A stretch of DNA of 17,769 nt from Bacteroidota bacterium (GCA_015490475.1 WFXT01000244.1:1-17769); one strand, 5' to 3'. Positions 1-8,871 are shown, numbered from the stretch's first letter. Numbers and translations are program-made. The notes: generated by a model from the sequence alone, not told the origin.

Positions 1-102
1 CATGTTCATGATTGTTTTGAACAAAGGTAATGTATAGTTGAATTCTAAGTGGTGTAGTAATTAATGTTAATCAATCCTTAAATGTTTCATAAGTTTGAAC
101 TT
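1..102. promoter_or_regulatory. Upstream region of nadE with possible divergent promoter
   Basis: No gene lies on the plus strand here. On the minus strand, positions 22-29 read TACCTTTG, a full match to the Bacteroidota -7 element TAnnTTTG. It lies 12 nt before a minus-strand ATG at 9-7 that would start a gene running off the left edge; only three codons are inside the window, so that gene is not called. On the plus strand, 33-40 (TATAGTTG) matches the element with one mismatch and has a TTG at 12-14 placed roughly like a -33 box. It could serve nadE, though its leader to the ATG at 103 would be long. The assignments are inference from motif matches. Confidence 0.35.
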
Positions 103-1734
103 ATGAAAATTGCATTAGCACAGATAAATACCATCATAGGAGCAATATCTCACAATAGGGAAAAGATTGTTGATTTTTCACGGAAGGCAGTGGAAAAAGG
201 AGCAGACATAGTAATTTTCCCTGAACTTGCTTTATGTGGCTATCCACCGACAGACCAGATTTATTTTGACCTTCTGGAAAGTGAACTTAAAATTCTTGTT
301 GAACAGACAGCAAACCTTCCAATAACCATAATTGTAGGTAGTATCACGGAACAGAAAAAAGGAAAGCCTTTTAATTCTTTGATTGTTATAAGAGAAGGAA
401 AAATTTTACATCGCTATCATAAAGTGTTACTACCTGATTATGATGTCTTTGACGAGAACAGATATTTTACAGCAGGTGTTCCACAGCATCCTGTAGAGAT
501 AAATGGCATCAAGGTAGGGTTTACCATTTGTGAGGACATCTGGATTATGGACCCTGATTTGAAACCTATTTACGATGTTAATCCACTTGAACCGTTGAAA
601 AATGCCGATGTGGTAGTTAATATTTCTGGTTCGCCATTTAGTATTGGACATCCAGCCCGCAGACTCAATGTTATTACAGAAACCGCTCGCTTTACTAATT
701 CTGTTGTTGCCTACGTCAATCATGTGGGTGCACAGACAGACTTAATTTTTGATGGACGTAGTTGTGTTGTTTATCCGGATGGGACAATAGAGGCTCTTGC
801 CCCCGCTTTTCAGGAAGCACTGGTTGTTGCTGAAATAAAGCAATCAGGCACTTTTCCGCCCTTCGTTGGAGAACCATGGATAGAAGACATTCACTCTGCT
901 TTAGTGGTTGGTATAAGGGACTTCTTTTCAAAGAAGGGGCTTAAAAAGGCTTATGTCGGACTTTCTGGTGGTATTGATTCTTCTGTAGTGTGTTCATTGG
1001 CTGTTGAAGCATTAGGTTCAGAAAACGTAGTAGGCGTATTGATGCCTTCGCAATTCACTTCTAATGAATCTATTGAAGACGCAGAGCAGTTGGCTAAAAA
1101 TCTGGGAATTGAAACTTACACCATCCCTATAACTGAGCCATATGAACGCATTGTCAAGACTCTGCAGGAAAACGTATGGGATGATAAGCCTTTTGATGTT
1201 ACGGAAGAAAACATTCAGGCTCGCATAAGAATGATTTATTTGCATGCCCTATCAAACAAGTTAGGCGGTGTTATCCTTAACACTTCTAATAAAAGCGAGT
1301 TAGCAACTGGATACGGAACTCTATACGGTGATATGGCAGGTGCCCTGAGTGTTTTGGGAGATGTTTATAAAACATGGGTTTATAGACTTGCCAGAGTTAT
1401 TAACCAGCAACATGGAAATATTATTCCAGAAAGGGTTATGACTAAGCCACCTTCTGCGGAATTAAGACCCAATCAGACAGACCAAGACACACTGCCCCCT
1501 TACGATATTCTTGATACTGTCCTTATTAGGTACATAGAAATGCATGAACCTGCTTCTCGTATCGCAGAAGCAACAGGAATTAACATTGAAACAGTCAAAA
1601 GCATTATCAATATGGTCAACAGGAACGAATATAAGCGATATCAGGCACCCCCTATACTAAGGGTGACGAGCAAAGCATTTGGTATTGGTCGCAGAATGCC
1701 TATAGTGGGACTGTTTGAGACCACGCTTAAATGA
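103..1734 (+). CDS. nadE: Glutamine-dependent NAD+ synthase
   Basis: NadE makes NAD+ from deamido-NAD+ with ATP, taking ammonia from glutamine; it is the last step of NAD synthesis in the cytoplasm. The protein has 543 residues, normal for the two-domain form. An N-terminal nitrilase-type glutaminase (about 1-245) shows the Glu-Lys-Cys triad: E41 in FPELALCGYP, K107 in YHKVLLP and C143 in TICEDIW. The C-terminal synthetase domain (about 260-543) carries the PP-loop SGGIDSS at 288-294 and the conserved stretch NTSNKSELATGYGTLYGDMAG. I chose the ATG at 103 because MKIALAQIN is the usual first strand of the nitrilase fold; an in-frame ATG at 82 would add seven unsupported residues. The next gene starts 4 bp after the stop, so the two are probably cotranscribed. 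Confidence 0.96.
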   Translation: MKIALAQINTIIGAISHNREKIVDFSRKAVEKGADIVIFPELALCGYPPTDQIYFDLLESELKILVEQTANLPITIIVGSITEQKKGKPFNSLIVIREGKILHRYHKVLLPDYDVFDENRYFTAGVPQHPVEINGIKVGFTICEDIWIMDPDLKPIYDVNPLEPLKNADVVVNISGSPFSIGHPARRLNVITETARFTNSVVAYVNHVGAQTDLIFDGRSCVVYPDGTIEALAPAFQEALVVAEIKQSGTFPPFVGEPWIEDIHSALVVGIRDFFSKKGLKKAYVGLSGGIDSSVVCSLAVEALGSENVVGVLMPSQFTSNESIEDAEQLAKNLGIETYTIPITEPYERIVKTLQENVWDDKPFDVTEENIQARIRMIYLHALSNKLGGVILNTSNKSELATGYGTLYGDMAGALSVLGDVYKTWVYRLARVINQQHGNIIPERVMTKPPSAELRPNQTDQDTLPPYDILDTVLIRYIEMHEPASRIAEATGINIETVKSIINMVNRNEYKRYQAPPILRVTSKAFGIGRRMPIVGLFETTLK

Positions 1735-1738
1735 CGTG

Positions 1739-2815
1739 ATGGGACGAAAACCAGTGGTTGTTATTAATGGGCGATTCCTTGCTCAGAAACCTTCCGGTGC
1801 TCAAATATATGCATTCAACTTGCTTGATAATGCTATAACACTTCCCGAATGGACGGAATTTACGTGGATACTTGCTGTTCCTGAAAAAGCACAGGTTCCT
1901 ACGCACTGGTTAGAGGCTTTTGATGAAATCAGAAGGAAAGGAAGTTTGGTTCGCAATCCATGGGACCATTTTGTCCTTCCTTCACTCATTCCAACAGGTG
2001 CTTTACTTATTAGTCTCGCATCAATGCCTTCAATAAGAATAAAAAGGCAATTGTTCTGCTTACATGATGTCTTTCCCTTTGTTATGCCTTCCGTTTTTAA
2101 TCCACTGGCTCTTAAGTGGTATAGGTGGCTATATAAAAGAAGCATAAATACATTTCCCTTTTTTGTGGTTTCTCACTACCTTGCAAGACTCGTGAAACAA
2201 AAGTTTAAAAAGCGACCGATAGATGTGATATACCCAGCGGGAGACCACATGGATAATATAAAGCCTCTTTCGGTTGATTTCCCGCTTCCCAAACTCTATG
2301 TTTTTGTAGCAGGCGGTAATGTAGCATATAGACCTATCGCTCCAGTGGTTAAAGCCCTTGAAATCTTGCGGAAACAGGGTCTGGATATTCATCTGTTATT
2401 TACTGGTTCTTCCAATAAACTTCTGTATAATCTTCAAGACAGAGATAGTTATAAGCCGTGGGTTAAACGGGTTTCTCTTCCCGAAGCAGGTCATGTGAAG
2501 TATGTAATGCAAAATGCTATCGCTGTGGTTGTGCCCTCCCTTGATGAAACATTTGGAATTCCAGTTGCAGAAGCGGGTGTTTGCAAGGTGCCAGTTATTG
2601 TTAGTGAAGCACCGGGACTGTCAGAAAGTGGTGCCCCCTGTTTAAAATTCCCAGTAGAAAATCCACAGATTCTGGCTTCTCATATACTTGCTTTGCTTAC
2701 AGATTATAGGTTCAAGAAAACTTATATACAAATGCTACACAGCCATTCTCTTAAGTTCACGTGGAAAAGATCTGCTCACCAATTTCTGAAGGTTGTCAGC
2801 CGAGTGACTCTATGA
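1739..2815 (+). CDS. Glycosyltransferase, GT4/GT-B type
   Basis: This is a 358-residue glycosyltransferase with a GT-B fold. The N-terminal half shows a glycine-containing opening strand (VVVINGRFLAQKPSGAQIY, 6-24) and an HDVFPF segment near 109. The C-terminal half holds the GT4 signature with E270 and E278 spaced as EX7E in DETFGIPVAEAG, which normally binds the nucleotide-sugar donor. GT4 enzymes are retaining sugar transferases of polysaccharide, lipopolysaccharide or glycolipid synthesis; donor and acceptor cannot be told here. No membrane segment or signal peptide is evident. The ATG at 1739 was preferred to an in-frame TTG at 1715 that would sit inside nadE. It follows nadE by 4 bp and ends in a 6-bp convergent overlap with the solute-binding lipoprotein gene. 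Confidence 0.88.
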   Translation: MGRKPVVVINGRFLAQKPSGAQIYAFNLLDNAITLPEWTEFTWILAVPEKAQVPTHWLEAFDEIRRKGSLVRNPWDHFVLPSLIPTGALLISLASMPSIRIKRQLFCLHDVFPFVMPSVFNPLALKWYRWLYKRSINTFPFFVVSHYLARLVKQKFKKRPIDVIYPAGDHMDNIKPLSVDFPLPKLYVFVAGGNVAYRPIAPVVKALEILRKQGLDIHLLFTGSSNKLLYNLQDRDSYKPWVKRVSLPEAGHVKYVMQNAIAVVVPSLDETFGIPVAEAGVCKVPVIVSEAPGLSESGAPCLKFPVENPQILASHILALLTDYRFKKTYIQMLHSHSLKFTWKRSAHQFLKVVSRVTL

Positions 2816-4549
2816 TTCTGACTCTCCTTCTGGCGTAAGGAAGACATATTTCAATGCCATGTAGTCCATAGGATTAATGGGCAACCCTTTAACATTAGGT
2901 TGCAAAAGTCGGTAAAGTTTATCATAGTATACAATGAGCACTGGAACGTCATTGGCAAGAATTTGGTCTGCTTGCATGTATAACATATATCGCTCAACTT
3001 TATCTTGAACGGCAAGGGCACTATCCAAAAGTTCGTCAAATTTAGGATTACTATACCTCGTGACATTTATATATGACCTTGCTTCTCCAAGATGTTTGCT
3101 GTGAAAGAGATTCAAGAAAGATTCTGGGTCCGGATAGTCTGCAATCCATCCAAGTCTGAAAAACTTGGCTTTGCCTGTTTCCACTACATCAAGGTGCTGA
3201 GACCATTCCAGAACTTCTATCTTCACTGAGATGTTGAGGTTTTCTTCAAGCATCTTTTTGACTGCTTCAGCAACCATCAGGTGCCTGCCACCCCCTGCAT
3301 TAATGTTTAGTGTTACTTCAGGAAATCCTTCCCCGTCAGGATATCCTGCTTTCCTGAGTAAGAATTTTGCCTCATCAGGATTGTAGGAACATCCTTGAAT
3401 GGCTTTAGCATCATAATCTATAAATGCCGGTGGAACAACACCATAGTTGCCCGGAATTACCATATTGTACATTGTATATTCGGCTATTTTATCTCTGTCA
3501 ATAGCCATGCAGAATGCTTTTCTGACGAGAGGGTCGTCAAAAGGCGGTTCGGTAACAAGGAAGCCAAAGTAGTTAATAGCAAGGGCAGGAGTTGTTTGCA
3601 ATATATATTTGCTGTATTGTGGTGTTAATTCGCCATCTCGTGTCAGGATTTTATCTGCTATTTCAAGAGGAATGCGATTTGTCATTGACAGTTCACCTTT
3701 CTCAAATTGCAAAAGAGCAATCTTGTCTTCCGGAATAACGTGCATTACAACACCATCTAAATATGGAAGTTGATTCCCGTCAACATCTTTATCCCAGTAG
3801 AAAGGATTTCTTGCAAGAACCACTGTTTTGCCTCGCTCTAAATCCTTTAGATAGAAAGGACCCGTGCCGACAGGATGTTCCCCTATGTCATCACCATATT
3901 TTTCAAGGGCTTCCTTCGGGAAGATACCAAAAGAAGGCATTGCGAGAATATACAGGAACAAACCAGAAGGCTTTGTTAATTTTATTTTGAGCGTGTAGTC
4001 ATCAATAACTTGAATTCCTGAAACCCCTTCTGGTTGTTCGCCGTTTGATAGTGCTTCATAATATTCTCTTGCCCCTTCAATGTAGTCTATAATAAACTTG
4101 CTCATTTGATTTAGTCTGTGCGGACTGCACAGAAACTCAAGGACAAATTTGACGTCATGGGCTGTAACCTCCCTTCCTTCACCATTGGGAAAGCATTCAT
4201 CATCGTGAAATCTAACACCTTTACGAATGTAGAATGTGTATTCTGTTCCTGTAGAGTCTATTTCCCAACGCTCCGCAATAGCAGGGATTACTTCCAGAGT
4301 TACAGGGTCTAAGGCTACTAATCCTTCAAATATTTGTTCTGCAAGATGGGCACCTACTATCTCTGTTATAGAAGGCGGAAATAGAGTTTTGAAATCTGAG
4401 TTTTCATAGTATTTGAAAATTCCTCCTCGGTATTTCTTGCCTGCTATTGGTTCCAAGACAGCATCACCCTTATTGTTATCAGAAGGTTGACAGGAAGTGA
4501 GGCTCAGGACAACCAAAAGCCCTCCAAGAAAAGCGGTTTTTATCTTCAT
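2810..4549 (-). CDS. ABC transporter solute-binding lipoprotein, family 5 (OppA/DppA-like)
   Basis: This 579-residue protein resembles the peptide/nickel-type solute-binding proteins (SBP family 5) that deliver oligopeptides or similar solutes to ABC importers. It opens with a lipoprotein signal: K2 and K4, a hydrophobic core, then L17-T-S-C20, so the mature protein should start with lipidated C20. The stretch AEQIFEGLVALDP (70-82) followed by ERWEIDSTGTEYTFYIRKGV is typical of the family, and the two-lobed fold fills about 40-560. Length is normal. No permease or ATPase gene is adjacent, so its transporter must be encoded elsewhere, or it works alone. It is last in a minus-strand run, 33 bp after the patatin gene, and has its own candidate promoter at 4569-4576. 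The substrate is unknown. Confidence 0.9.
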   Translation of the reverse strand: MKIKTAFLGGLLVVLSLTSCQPSDNNKGDAVLEPIAGKKYRGGIFKYYENSDFKTLFPPSITEIVGAHLAEQIFEGLVALDPVTLEVIPAIAERWEIDSTGTEYTFYIRKGVRFHDDECFPNGEGREVTAHDVKFVLEFLCSPHRLNQMSKFIIDYIEGAREYYEALSNGEQPEGVSGIQVIDDYTLKIKLTKPSGLFLYILAMPSFGIFPKEALEKYGDDIGEHPVGTGPFYLKDLERGKTVVLARNPFYWDKDVDGNQLPYLDGVVMHVIPEDKIALLQFEKGELSMTNRIPLEIADKILTRDGELTPQYSKYILQTTPALAINYFGFLVTEPPFDDPLVRKAFCMAIDRDKIAEYTMYNMVIPGNYGVVPPAFIDYDAKAIQGCSYNPDEAKFLLRKAGYPDGEGFPEVTLNINAGGGRHLMVAEAVKKMLEENLNISVKIEVLEWSQHLDVVETGKAKFFRLGWIADYPDPESFLNLFHSKHLGEARSYINVTRYSNPKFDELLDSALAVQDKVERYMLYMQADQILANDVPVLIVYYDKLYRLLQPNVKGLPINPMDYMALKYVFLTPEGESES

Positions 4550-4568
4550 CGCAAGGTATAGTTTTATG

Positions 4569-4576
4569 CAAAGATA
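4569..4576 (-). promoter_or_regulatory. Candidate -7 promoter element for the solute-binding lipoprotein gene
   Basis: The minus strand reads TATCTTTG, an exact match to the Bacteroidota sigma-A -7 consensus TAnnTTTG. It lies 19 nt before the ATG at 4549, in the short gap after the patatin stop codon. No clear -33 TTG was found at the usual distance. It would let the lipoprotein be expressed separately from the genes upstream. Confidence 0.4.
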
Positions 4577-4582
4577 AAAAAG

Positions 4583-6772
4583 TTATTCTAATTCATTTGC
4601 GAGATTTCTCCATTGCAAATAAAAATTTTCTGAATAACTTGCATTAATAATGTCTTTTTTCTCTTTAAAAGTTAAATGCCACGATAGGCTGGCTCGCTCT
4701 TCCCATGGACGTTCATAAATGAAGTGAAACACTTTAAAACGTCCTGTGAACCACTTACTTGCCAGTCCAAGTAATATTTTTTGCCTATGGTTTTGAATAG
4801 CCATTAGGCTAAACATCATTCCACGAGCAAAAAGTGATTTTTTCAAAGGATAATTAATGTCCAGTGGCAAATCTCTTATCATAATCAGAATGACTCCTGA
4901 AGTCCGAGAGTTTATCCAGTCTCTAAAGTGATATAAAACCTTAAGTGCCATTTCTGTGCCGAAGTTGTCCCTGACTCCTGCATCTGTAACCGCAACGATT
5001 GGGTCTGTTGGTAATTCCATAGTGGGCATTATTATTGGAAATGTGGCGCTGGCTCTAATAGCAGAAAGCAGGTTTATTTTAAGGGCTTCTTTGCCCAGAA
5101 TCTGGTGAACATCAACAATGTCAGGTTTATATCCAAGAATAGTATCTGCAAGAAAACGAAGGGAGTGACTGGAAATTGTGAGAAATTTGCCATTGCCCAA
5201 GACCACAGGAGAGAAAATCATTACAGGAATGTCCTGCTTGTGTTCATAGGTAAATATCTCTTCCAGTGTCATATCTAACAAGTGGAAAGTATTGTGATTT
5301 AGATTCTCTTCAAATGCTATTCCCCTATCGTAGTAATATTGTTTGTTGTCAATAGTAATTTGCCTTCTGAAGGGAGAAATAAGGTCGTGGGCAGCCATTG
5401 TGAAGATTACGCTATTGAGCAAGTCTCTTGAAATTATCTCTCTATGTGAATGACTATAAATAAACTCATCGTTGTTCTTAAACTTCATTTGAAGTGCTCT
5501 GAAATAGGCAGCGCCCAGCATTCCACCACTTGCACCAGTAATCATAAAAATTCTGTCCTTTAAGTTACCGCCAAAGAGGCTATCCAATCGTTGCAGGACG
5601 GTAAACGTCCATAAAGCAGCCCTCAAACCACCACCACTAACACATACTACCACAAGTGGTGGGCGAGTTTCCCCAAAAAGTTTCCTCTGTTTTGCATGCC
5701 AGTTCTCCAGCATTTGAAGAAATGATAAATATGAAGTTCTTGATAGGTTGTGGGAATTGTACAAACTATCAGATACAGGAATTTTATCTGAATAATCTAA
5801 ACCACGAAAAGGACTTCCCGGTGTATAGTAGTTTAGGAACACAAGCAAACTTGCAAAAGCAATTAAGGAAGCAACATTTCGCCATTTTCCTGTCCAAAAT
5901 GCTATAGCACCAAATAGCATTATCAATATTGCAAGAAAGAGAAATATGCTTGCTGCAGCAGGTAGATTGAGCAATTGGGCGGGTCCAACCCTGCCCAATA
6001 TGGATATCGTGATTATAGAGGTGAGGAAAAACATCATAATTCCAAAATGACTCCTCTGGAGAATGAATTTACTTATACGTTTATCATAGTGATAGGTAGA
6101 GCGAGCAAATCTTATTTTGAAACGCAATCCAAGAAAATATTTAACAGGTACTTGTTCTGATAATATATTGGTTTCAGGAACATAGATCCCTTTAACTCTT
6201 ACAGGAGTGACTGTTGGTTTTGTTTTGTGAGTCCTAAAACCACCTGTGGGTGGAGTTTTCTTTCTAAGAAACAAAAGAAATCCAATTAAAGTTGCGAAGA
6301 AAATTCCACTTAAAAAGCCCAAAACGTATTCACCAATAACCCCCCAAGAATGCCCCTGATTAAGATGAAATACTACGAGATATATAGTACTTATGCCAAT
6401 ATATAAGATAGGAATGACACTGTTATTTAACATAAACACTGCAAAGGGACGCTTGCTTATGACAAGGAAATTTAACTCTTCATAATACAGTATAAAGAGA
6501 GTCATGTGCCAAGCAAGTAATAGCCAGCCTTTAAATAAGCCTACTATAAAAAATGAAAGAAAATTAGTTTTGTTTAAATATTCTGGCTCAAGAAATAAAT
6601 ATGGAAAGCCTATGTTTCTCCCCACATCAAACCATGTTAATAGTCCGGGAAGCATTAAAAAGGTCGTTAGCCATATATGGCGCCTGATGTTTTCCCAAAA
6701 AAGCCATGTGGGAAGAAAAGTGAAAGGATTAAAAGCAAAATCAAGAACTTGCTTTAAGGTTGACAGCGCCAT
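4583..6772 (-). CDS. Membrane-anchored patatin-like phospholipase
   Basis: This 729-residue protein joins a multi-pass membrane region to a C-terminal patatin-like lipase domain. Hydrophobic segments lie near 35-48, 71-97, 112-136, 146-170, 242-262, 272-293 and 297-314, with a basic soluble loop (about 171-240) between the two membrane blocks. The patatin domain (about 370-690) has the oxyanion-hole motif GGGLR (380-384), the nucleophile elbow GASGG with S415, and the Asp of the dyad, D597, in DAG. The catalytic dyad is therefore intact, and the protein is likely a serine lipid acyl hydrolase acting on membrane phospholipids. The start overlaps the end of pyrF by 32 bp, which argues for translational coupling. 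The physiological substrate and the role of the membrane half are unknown. No frameshift is seen. Confidence 0.88.
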   Translation of the reverse strand: MALSTLKQVLDFAFNPFTFLPTWLFWENIRRHIWLTTFLMLPGLLTWFDVGRNIGFPYLFLEPEYLNKTNFLSFFIVGLFKGWLLLAWHMTLFILYYEELNFLVISKRPFAVFMLNNSVIPILYIGISTIYLVVFHLNQGHSWGVIGEYVLGFLSGIFFATLIGFLLFLRKKTPPTGGFRTHKTKPTVTPVRVKGIYVPETNILSEQVPVKYFLGLRFKIRFARSTYHYDKRISKFILQRSHFGIMMFFLTSIITISILGRVGPAQLLNLPAAASIFLFLAILIMLFGAIAFWTGKWRNVASLIAFASLLVFLNYYTPGSPFRGLDYSDKIPVSDSLYNSHNLSRTSYLSFLQMLENWHAKQRKLFGETRPPLVVVCVSGGGLRAALWTFTVLQRLDSLFGGNLKDRIFMITGASGGMLGAAYFRALQMKFKNNDEFIYSHSHREIISRDLLNSVIFTMAAHDLISPFRRQITIDNKQYYYDRGIAFEENLNHNTFHLLDMTLEEIFTYEHKQDIPVMIFSPVVLGNGKFLTISSHSLRFLADTILGYKPDIVDVHQILGKEALKINLLSAIRASATFPIIMPTMELPTDPIVAVTDAGVRDNFGTEMALKVLYHFRDWINSRTSGVILIMIRDLPLDINYPLKKSLFARGMMFSLMAIQNHRQKILLGLASKWFTGRFKVFHFIYERPWEERASLSWHLTFKEKKDIINASYSENFYLQWRNLANELE

Positions 6773-7550
6773 ATAGTTCTTTTGTTTGTCTCCACAATGT
6801 TCTAATTGCCTCTTCTATATCTTCTAACGTCGTTTCTTTACCTTTAGGATATAATATAGCCCTTGAGATAGGAATTAGTGCTCTTGTGCCGAAAACGTCA
6901 TAGAGCCTATTTAGTGAACCACCTTGGGCACCAACGCCCGGCGTCAGAAACATGTGCTCTGGCATTAATTTAGCAACTTCTTTTAACAATGATTCTGACA
7001 AAGTGGCTCCCACGACAGGTATAATATTATTAGCAGAAAACAACATCTTGAGTCTCTCTATAATATAGAACACCCAAGGTTTGCCTGAAGGCGTGGGTAT
7101 AAGCAAGAAATCAAGGGAAGATTGTTGAGATGGCAAGATGACAGGCATTAGGATTTTATCTTGATGATAAAGTTCTTTAATGGCTTCTAAACCGAAATAC
7201 AAGTGTGTAGTTAAAGCATCGGCACCCATTACGTCAAAAAAAGCCCTTTTGTAGAAAAGATTTGTTGATGATATATCACACCGTTTGGCATCCGCTATTT
7301 TTAAGTGAGAATCTGGTATTTCACTAAAAATTTTTTCCATTAATTGCCATCCCACAAAGCCAAGGGCTTCAAAAAAAGCAGAATTCACTTTATAGCCAAT
7401 ACAAAATGGGGCAGTTATTTCAATAATTTTTTTTATGAAGTCGAATAATTCGGTACTTCCAGAGAATCTTTCTGGATAGTGGATGTCTATGCCTACTATT
7501 AGAGTGGTCTGGCGTTGCAATGTTACCTGTAAGATGTCTTCCTTAGTCAT
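6741..7550 (-). CDS. pyrF: Orotidine 5'-phosphate decarboxylase, type 2
   Basis: PyrF converts orotidine monophosphate to UMP, the last step of de novo pyrimidine synthesis. The 269-residue length and motifs fit the long type 2 enzymes. The opening strand VGIDIHY, the segment NSAFFEALG, the catalytic Asp-Lys-x-x-Asp core in DAKRCDI and the phosphate-binding loop LTPGVGAQGG are all present. Counting from the GTG at 7553, the catalytic residues are D88, K90 and D93. The core normally reads DAKRGDI; here the Gly is Cys92, although the charged residues are kept. I preferred the ATG at 7550 over the adjacent in-frame GTG. The start overlaps the NifU-like gene by 8 bp and the end overlaps the patatin gene by 32 bp, so it sits mid-operon. 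Confidence 0.93.
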   Translation of the reverse strand: MTKEDILQVTLQRQTTLIVGIDIHYPERFSGSTELFDFIKKIIEITAPFCIGYKVNSAFFEALGFVGWQLMEKIFSEIPDSHLKIADAKRCDISSTNLFYKRAFFDVMGADALTTHLYFGLEAIKELYHQDKILMPVILPSQQSSLDFLLIPTPSGKPWVFYIIERLKMLFSANNIIPVVGATLSESLLKEVAKLMPEHMFLTPGVGAQGGSLNRLYDVFGTRALIPISRAILYPKGKETTLEDIEEAIRTLWRQTKELYGAVNLKASS

Positions 7551-7776
7551 CACTCACTATTACCACATCTTTAATTGTTGGTAAGTATGCCCTGATTATC
7601 TCCTTAATTCCAAATTGAGTCATATCTACCAGGGCACATTGCTTGCAACTTCCCAAAAGTTTGATGTATAAGACATCATCTTTAATATCCACTACCTCTA
7701 TATCTCCTTGGTCCGCCTGTAAATGTTTCCTGACTCTTTCCAGAGCTTCTTTCAATCTGTCGCTAACTGCTTGCAT
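7543..7776 (-). CDS. NifU C-terminal-type Fe-S cluster scaffold protein
   Basis: This 77-residue protein is a stand-alone NifU C-terminal (Nfu) domain. The signature GSCKQCALVDMT carries the CxxC pair C44 and C47, which in this family bind a 4Fe-4S cluster at a dimer interface and pass it to client proteins in the cytoplasm. The normal motif has GSCxxCP; here the residue after the second Cys is Ala. Its start codon lies within the end of mrp (14-bp overlap) and its end overlaps pyrF by 8 bp, so the three genes are probably translated in a coupled way. Pairing with Mrp, another Fe-S carrier, supports a role in cluster assembly or delivery. Confidence 0.88.
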   Translation of the reverse strand: MQAVSDRLKEALERVRKHLQADQGDIEVVDIKDDVLYIKLLGSCKQCALVDMTQFGIKEIIRAYLPTIKDVVIVSDD

Positions 7777-8851
7777 CGGCAGTTATTTGCTCTGCTGCTA
7801 TTATTTCCAGTCGTCTGGCTACTTCCCCGGCAACTTTATTAAACGCTTCTTTTACTGGTTGAGGTCCAAAGAGAACTGGTGGTTTACCGAAGTCAGAACC
7901 CTCAGCAATAGTTGCCATAAGCGGGATTTCTCCCAGAAAAGGCACATCAAGCTCCTGTGCTAATTTTTTACCGCCGTCTTTGCCAAAAACATAATATTTT
8001 TCATCAGGATGTAGTTCTGGAATAAAATAAGCCATATTTTCAATTAGCCCTATTATTGGCTTGTTAATTGCCCTGTGCCTGAACATTGCTATTGCCCTGC
8101 GGACGTCCGCTTGCGCAACCCTCTGTGGCGTTGTTACTATCACAGCGCCAGTTAAAGGCAAAACTTGAGCCACGGTCATAGGAATGTCACCAGTTCCGGG
8201 TGGCATATCCACTATTAAGTAGTCAAGGGAACTCCAATCAACATCTTGGACCAGTTGGCGAACTGTTCCTGATGCCACTGGACCACGCCATAAAACAGCC
8301 TGATCAGCGTCAATGAAAAAACCTATAGACATAACTTTTAAACCTTCATAATCAATGGGCAGTAGAATTGTTTTGCCATTTTCTGTTTTTGCGTTGGGCA
8401 CAGAGCCTTCAAGCCCAAGCATCGTAGGAACTGAAGGACCATACACGTCGGCATCCAAAAGACCCACTCGGGCACCCATCTGAACTAAAGCAAGAGCCAA
8501 ATTAACAGCAACTGTGGACTTCCCAACACCCCCCTTTCCAGAAGTAACTGCTACTACATGTCTGACTCCAGGCAATAAATCTTCCCCTGAAATGGGCTTA
8601 TACTCTCGGGCTTTAACGTTAACATTTACTACGATGTCGTCACTAATAAATCTCTTAATTGCTTCAATGCATGCTTCTTTTAAATTGTCTTTTATAGGGC
8701 ATGCTGGCGTTGTTAGCAATAAATCAAACGATACTGTGTTGTTTTCTATCCGAACATTCTGGATCATGCCAAGGGAAACAAGGTCCCTTTTAAGGTCTGG
8801 GTCAATAACGTGTTTAAGAGCATTTAGAATTTTCTCTTCAGTTAACGTCAT
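7763..8851 (-). CDS. mrp: Mrp/NBP35-family Fe-S carrier P-loop ATPase
   Basis: This 362-residue protein belongs to the Mrp/ApbC/NBP35 family of ATPases that carry or insert Fe-S clusters. The N-terminal MIP18-type (DUF59) domain spans about 1-90, with the conserved TTPACP containing C51 and a second cysteine, C61. The ATPase domain holds the deviant Walker A GKGGVGKS (105-112), a switch-like DADVYGPS, and D215 in VDMPPGTGD. No cysteine occurs after residue 61, so the CxxC that bridges a cluster in many Mrp proteins is absent; the matching region reads ENMAYFIPELHPDEKYYVFG. This fits what I recall of Bacteroidota Mrp sequences. The NifU-like gene starts inside its 3' end. A candidate promoter lies 20 nt upstream. 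Confidence 0.94.
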   Translation of the reverse strand: MTLTEEKILNALKHVIDPDLKRDLVSLGMIQNVRIENNTVSFDLLLTTPACPIKDNLKEACIEAIKRFISDDIVVNVNVKAREYKPISGEDLLPGVRHVVAVTSGKGGVGKSTVAVNLALALVQMGARVGLLDADVYGPSVPTMLGLEGSVPNAKTENGKTILLPIDYEGLKVMSIGFFIDADQAVLWRGPVASGTVRQLVQDVDWSSLDYLIVDMPPGTGDIPMTVAQVLPLTGAVIVTTPQRVAQADVRRAIAMFRHRAINKPIIGLIENMAYFIPELHPDEKYYVFGKDGGKKLAQELDVPFLGEIPLMATIAEGSDFGKPPVLFGPQPVKEAFNKVAGEVARRLEIIAAEQITADASS

Positions 8852-8871
8852 TTTGAAAGTTGGTTTTAATC

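Noticed and set aside
3..23. Short inverted repeat TGTTC / GAACA with an 11-nt spacer as an operator.
   Set aside because: Five-base arms in AT-rich DNA are expected by chance, and no regulator gene is nearby.
1715..1738. TTG start at 1715 for the glycosyltransferase.
   Set aside because: It would add eight residues inside nadE that match nothing in the family; the ATG at 1739 is just after the nadE stop.
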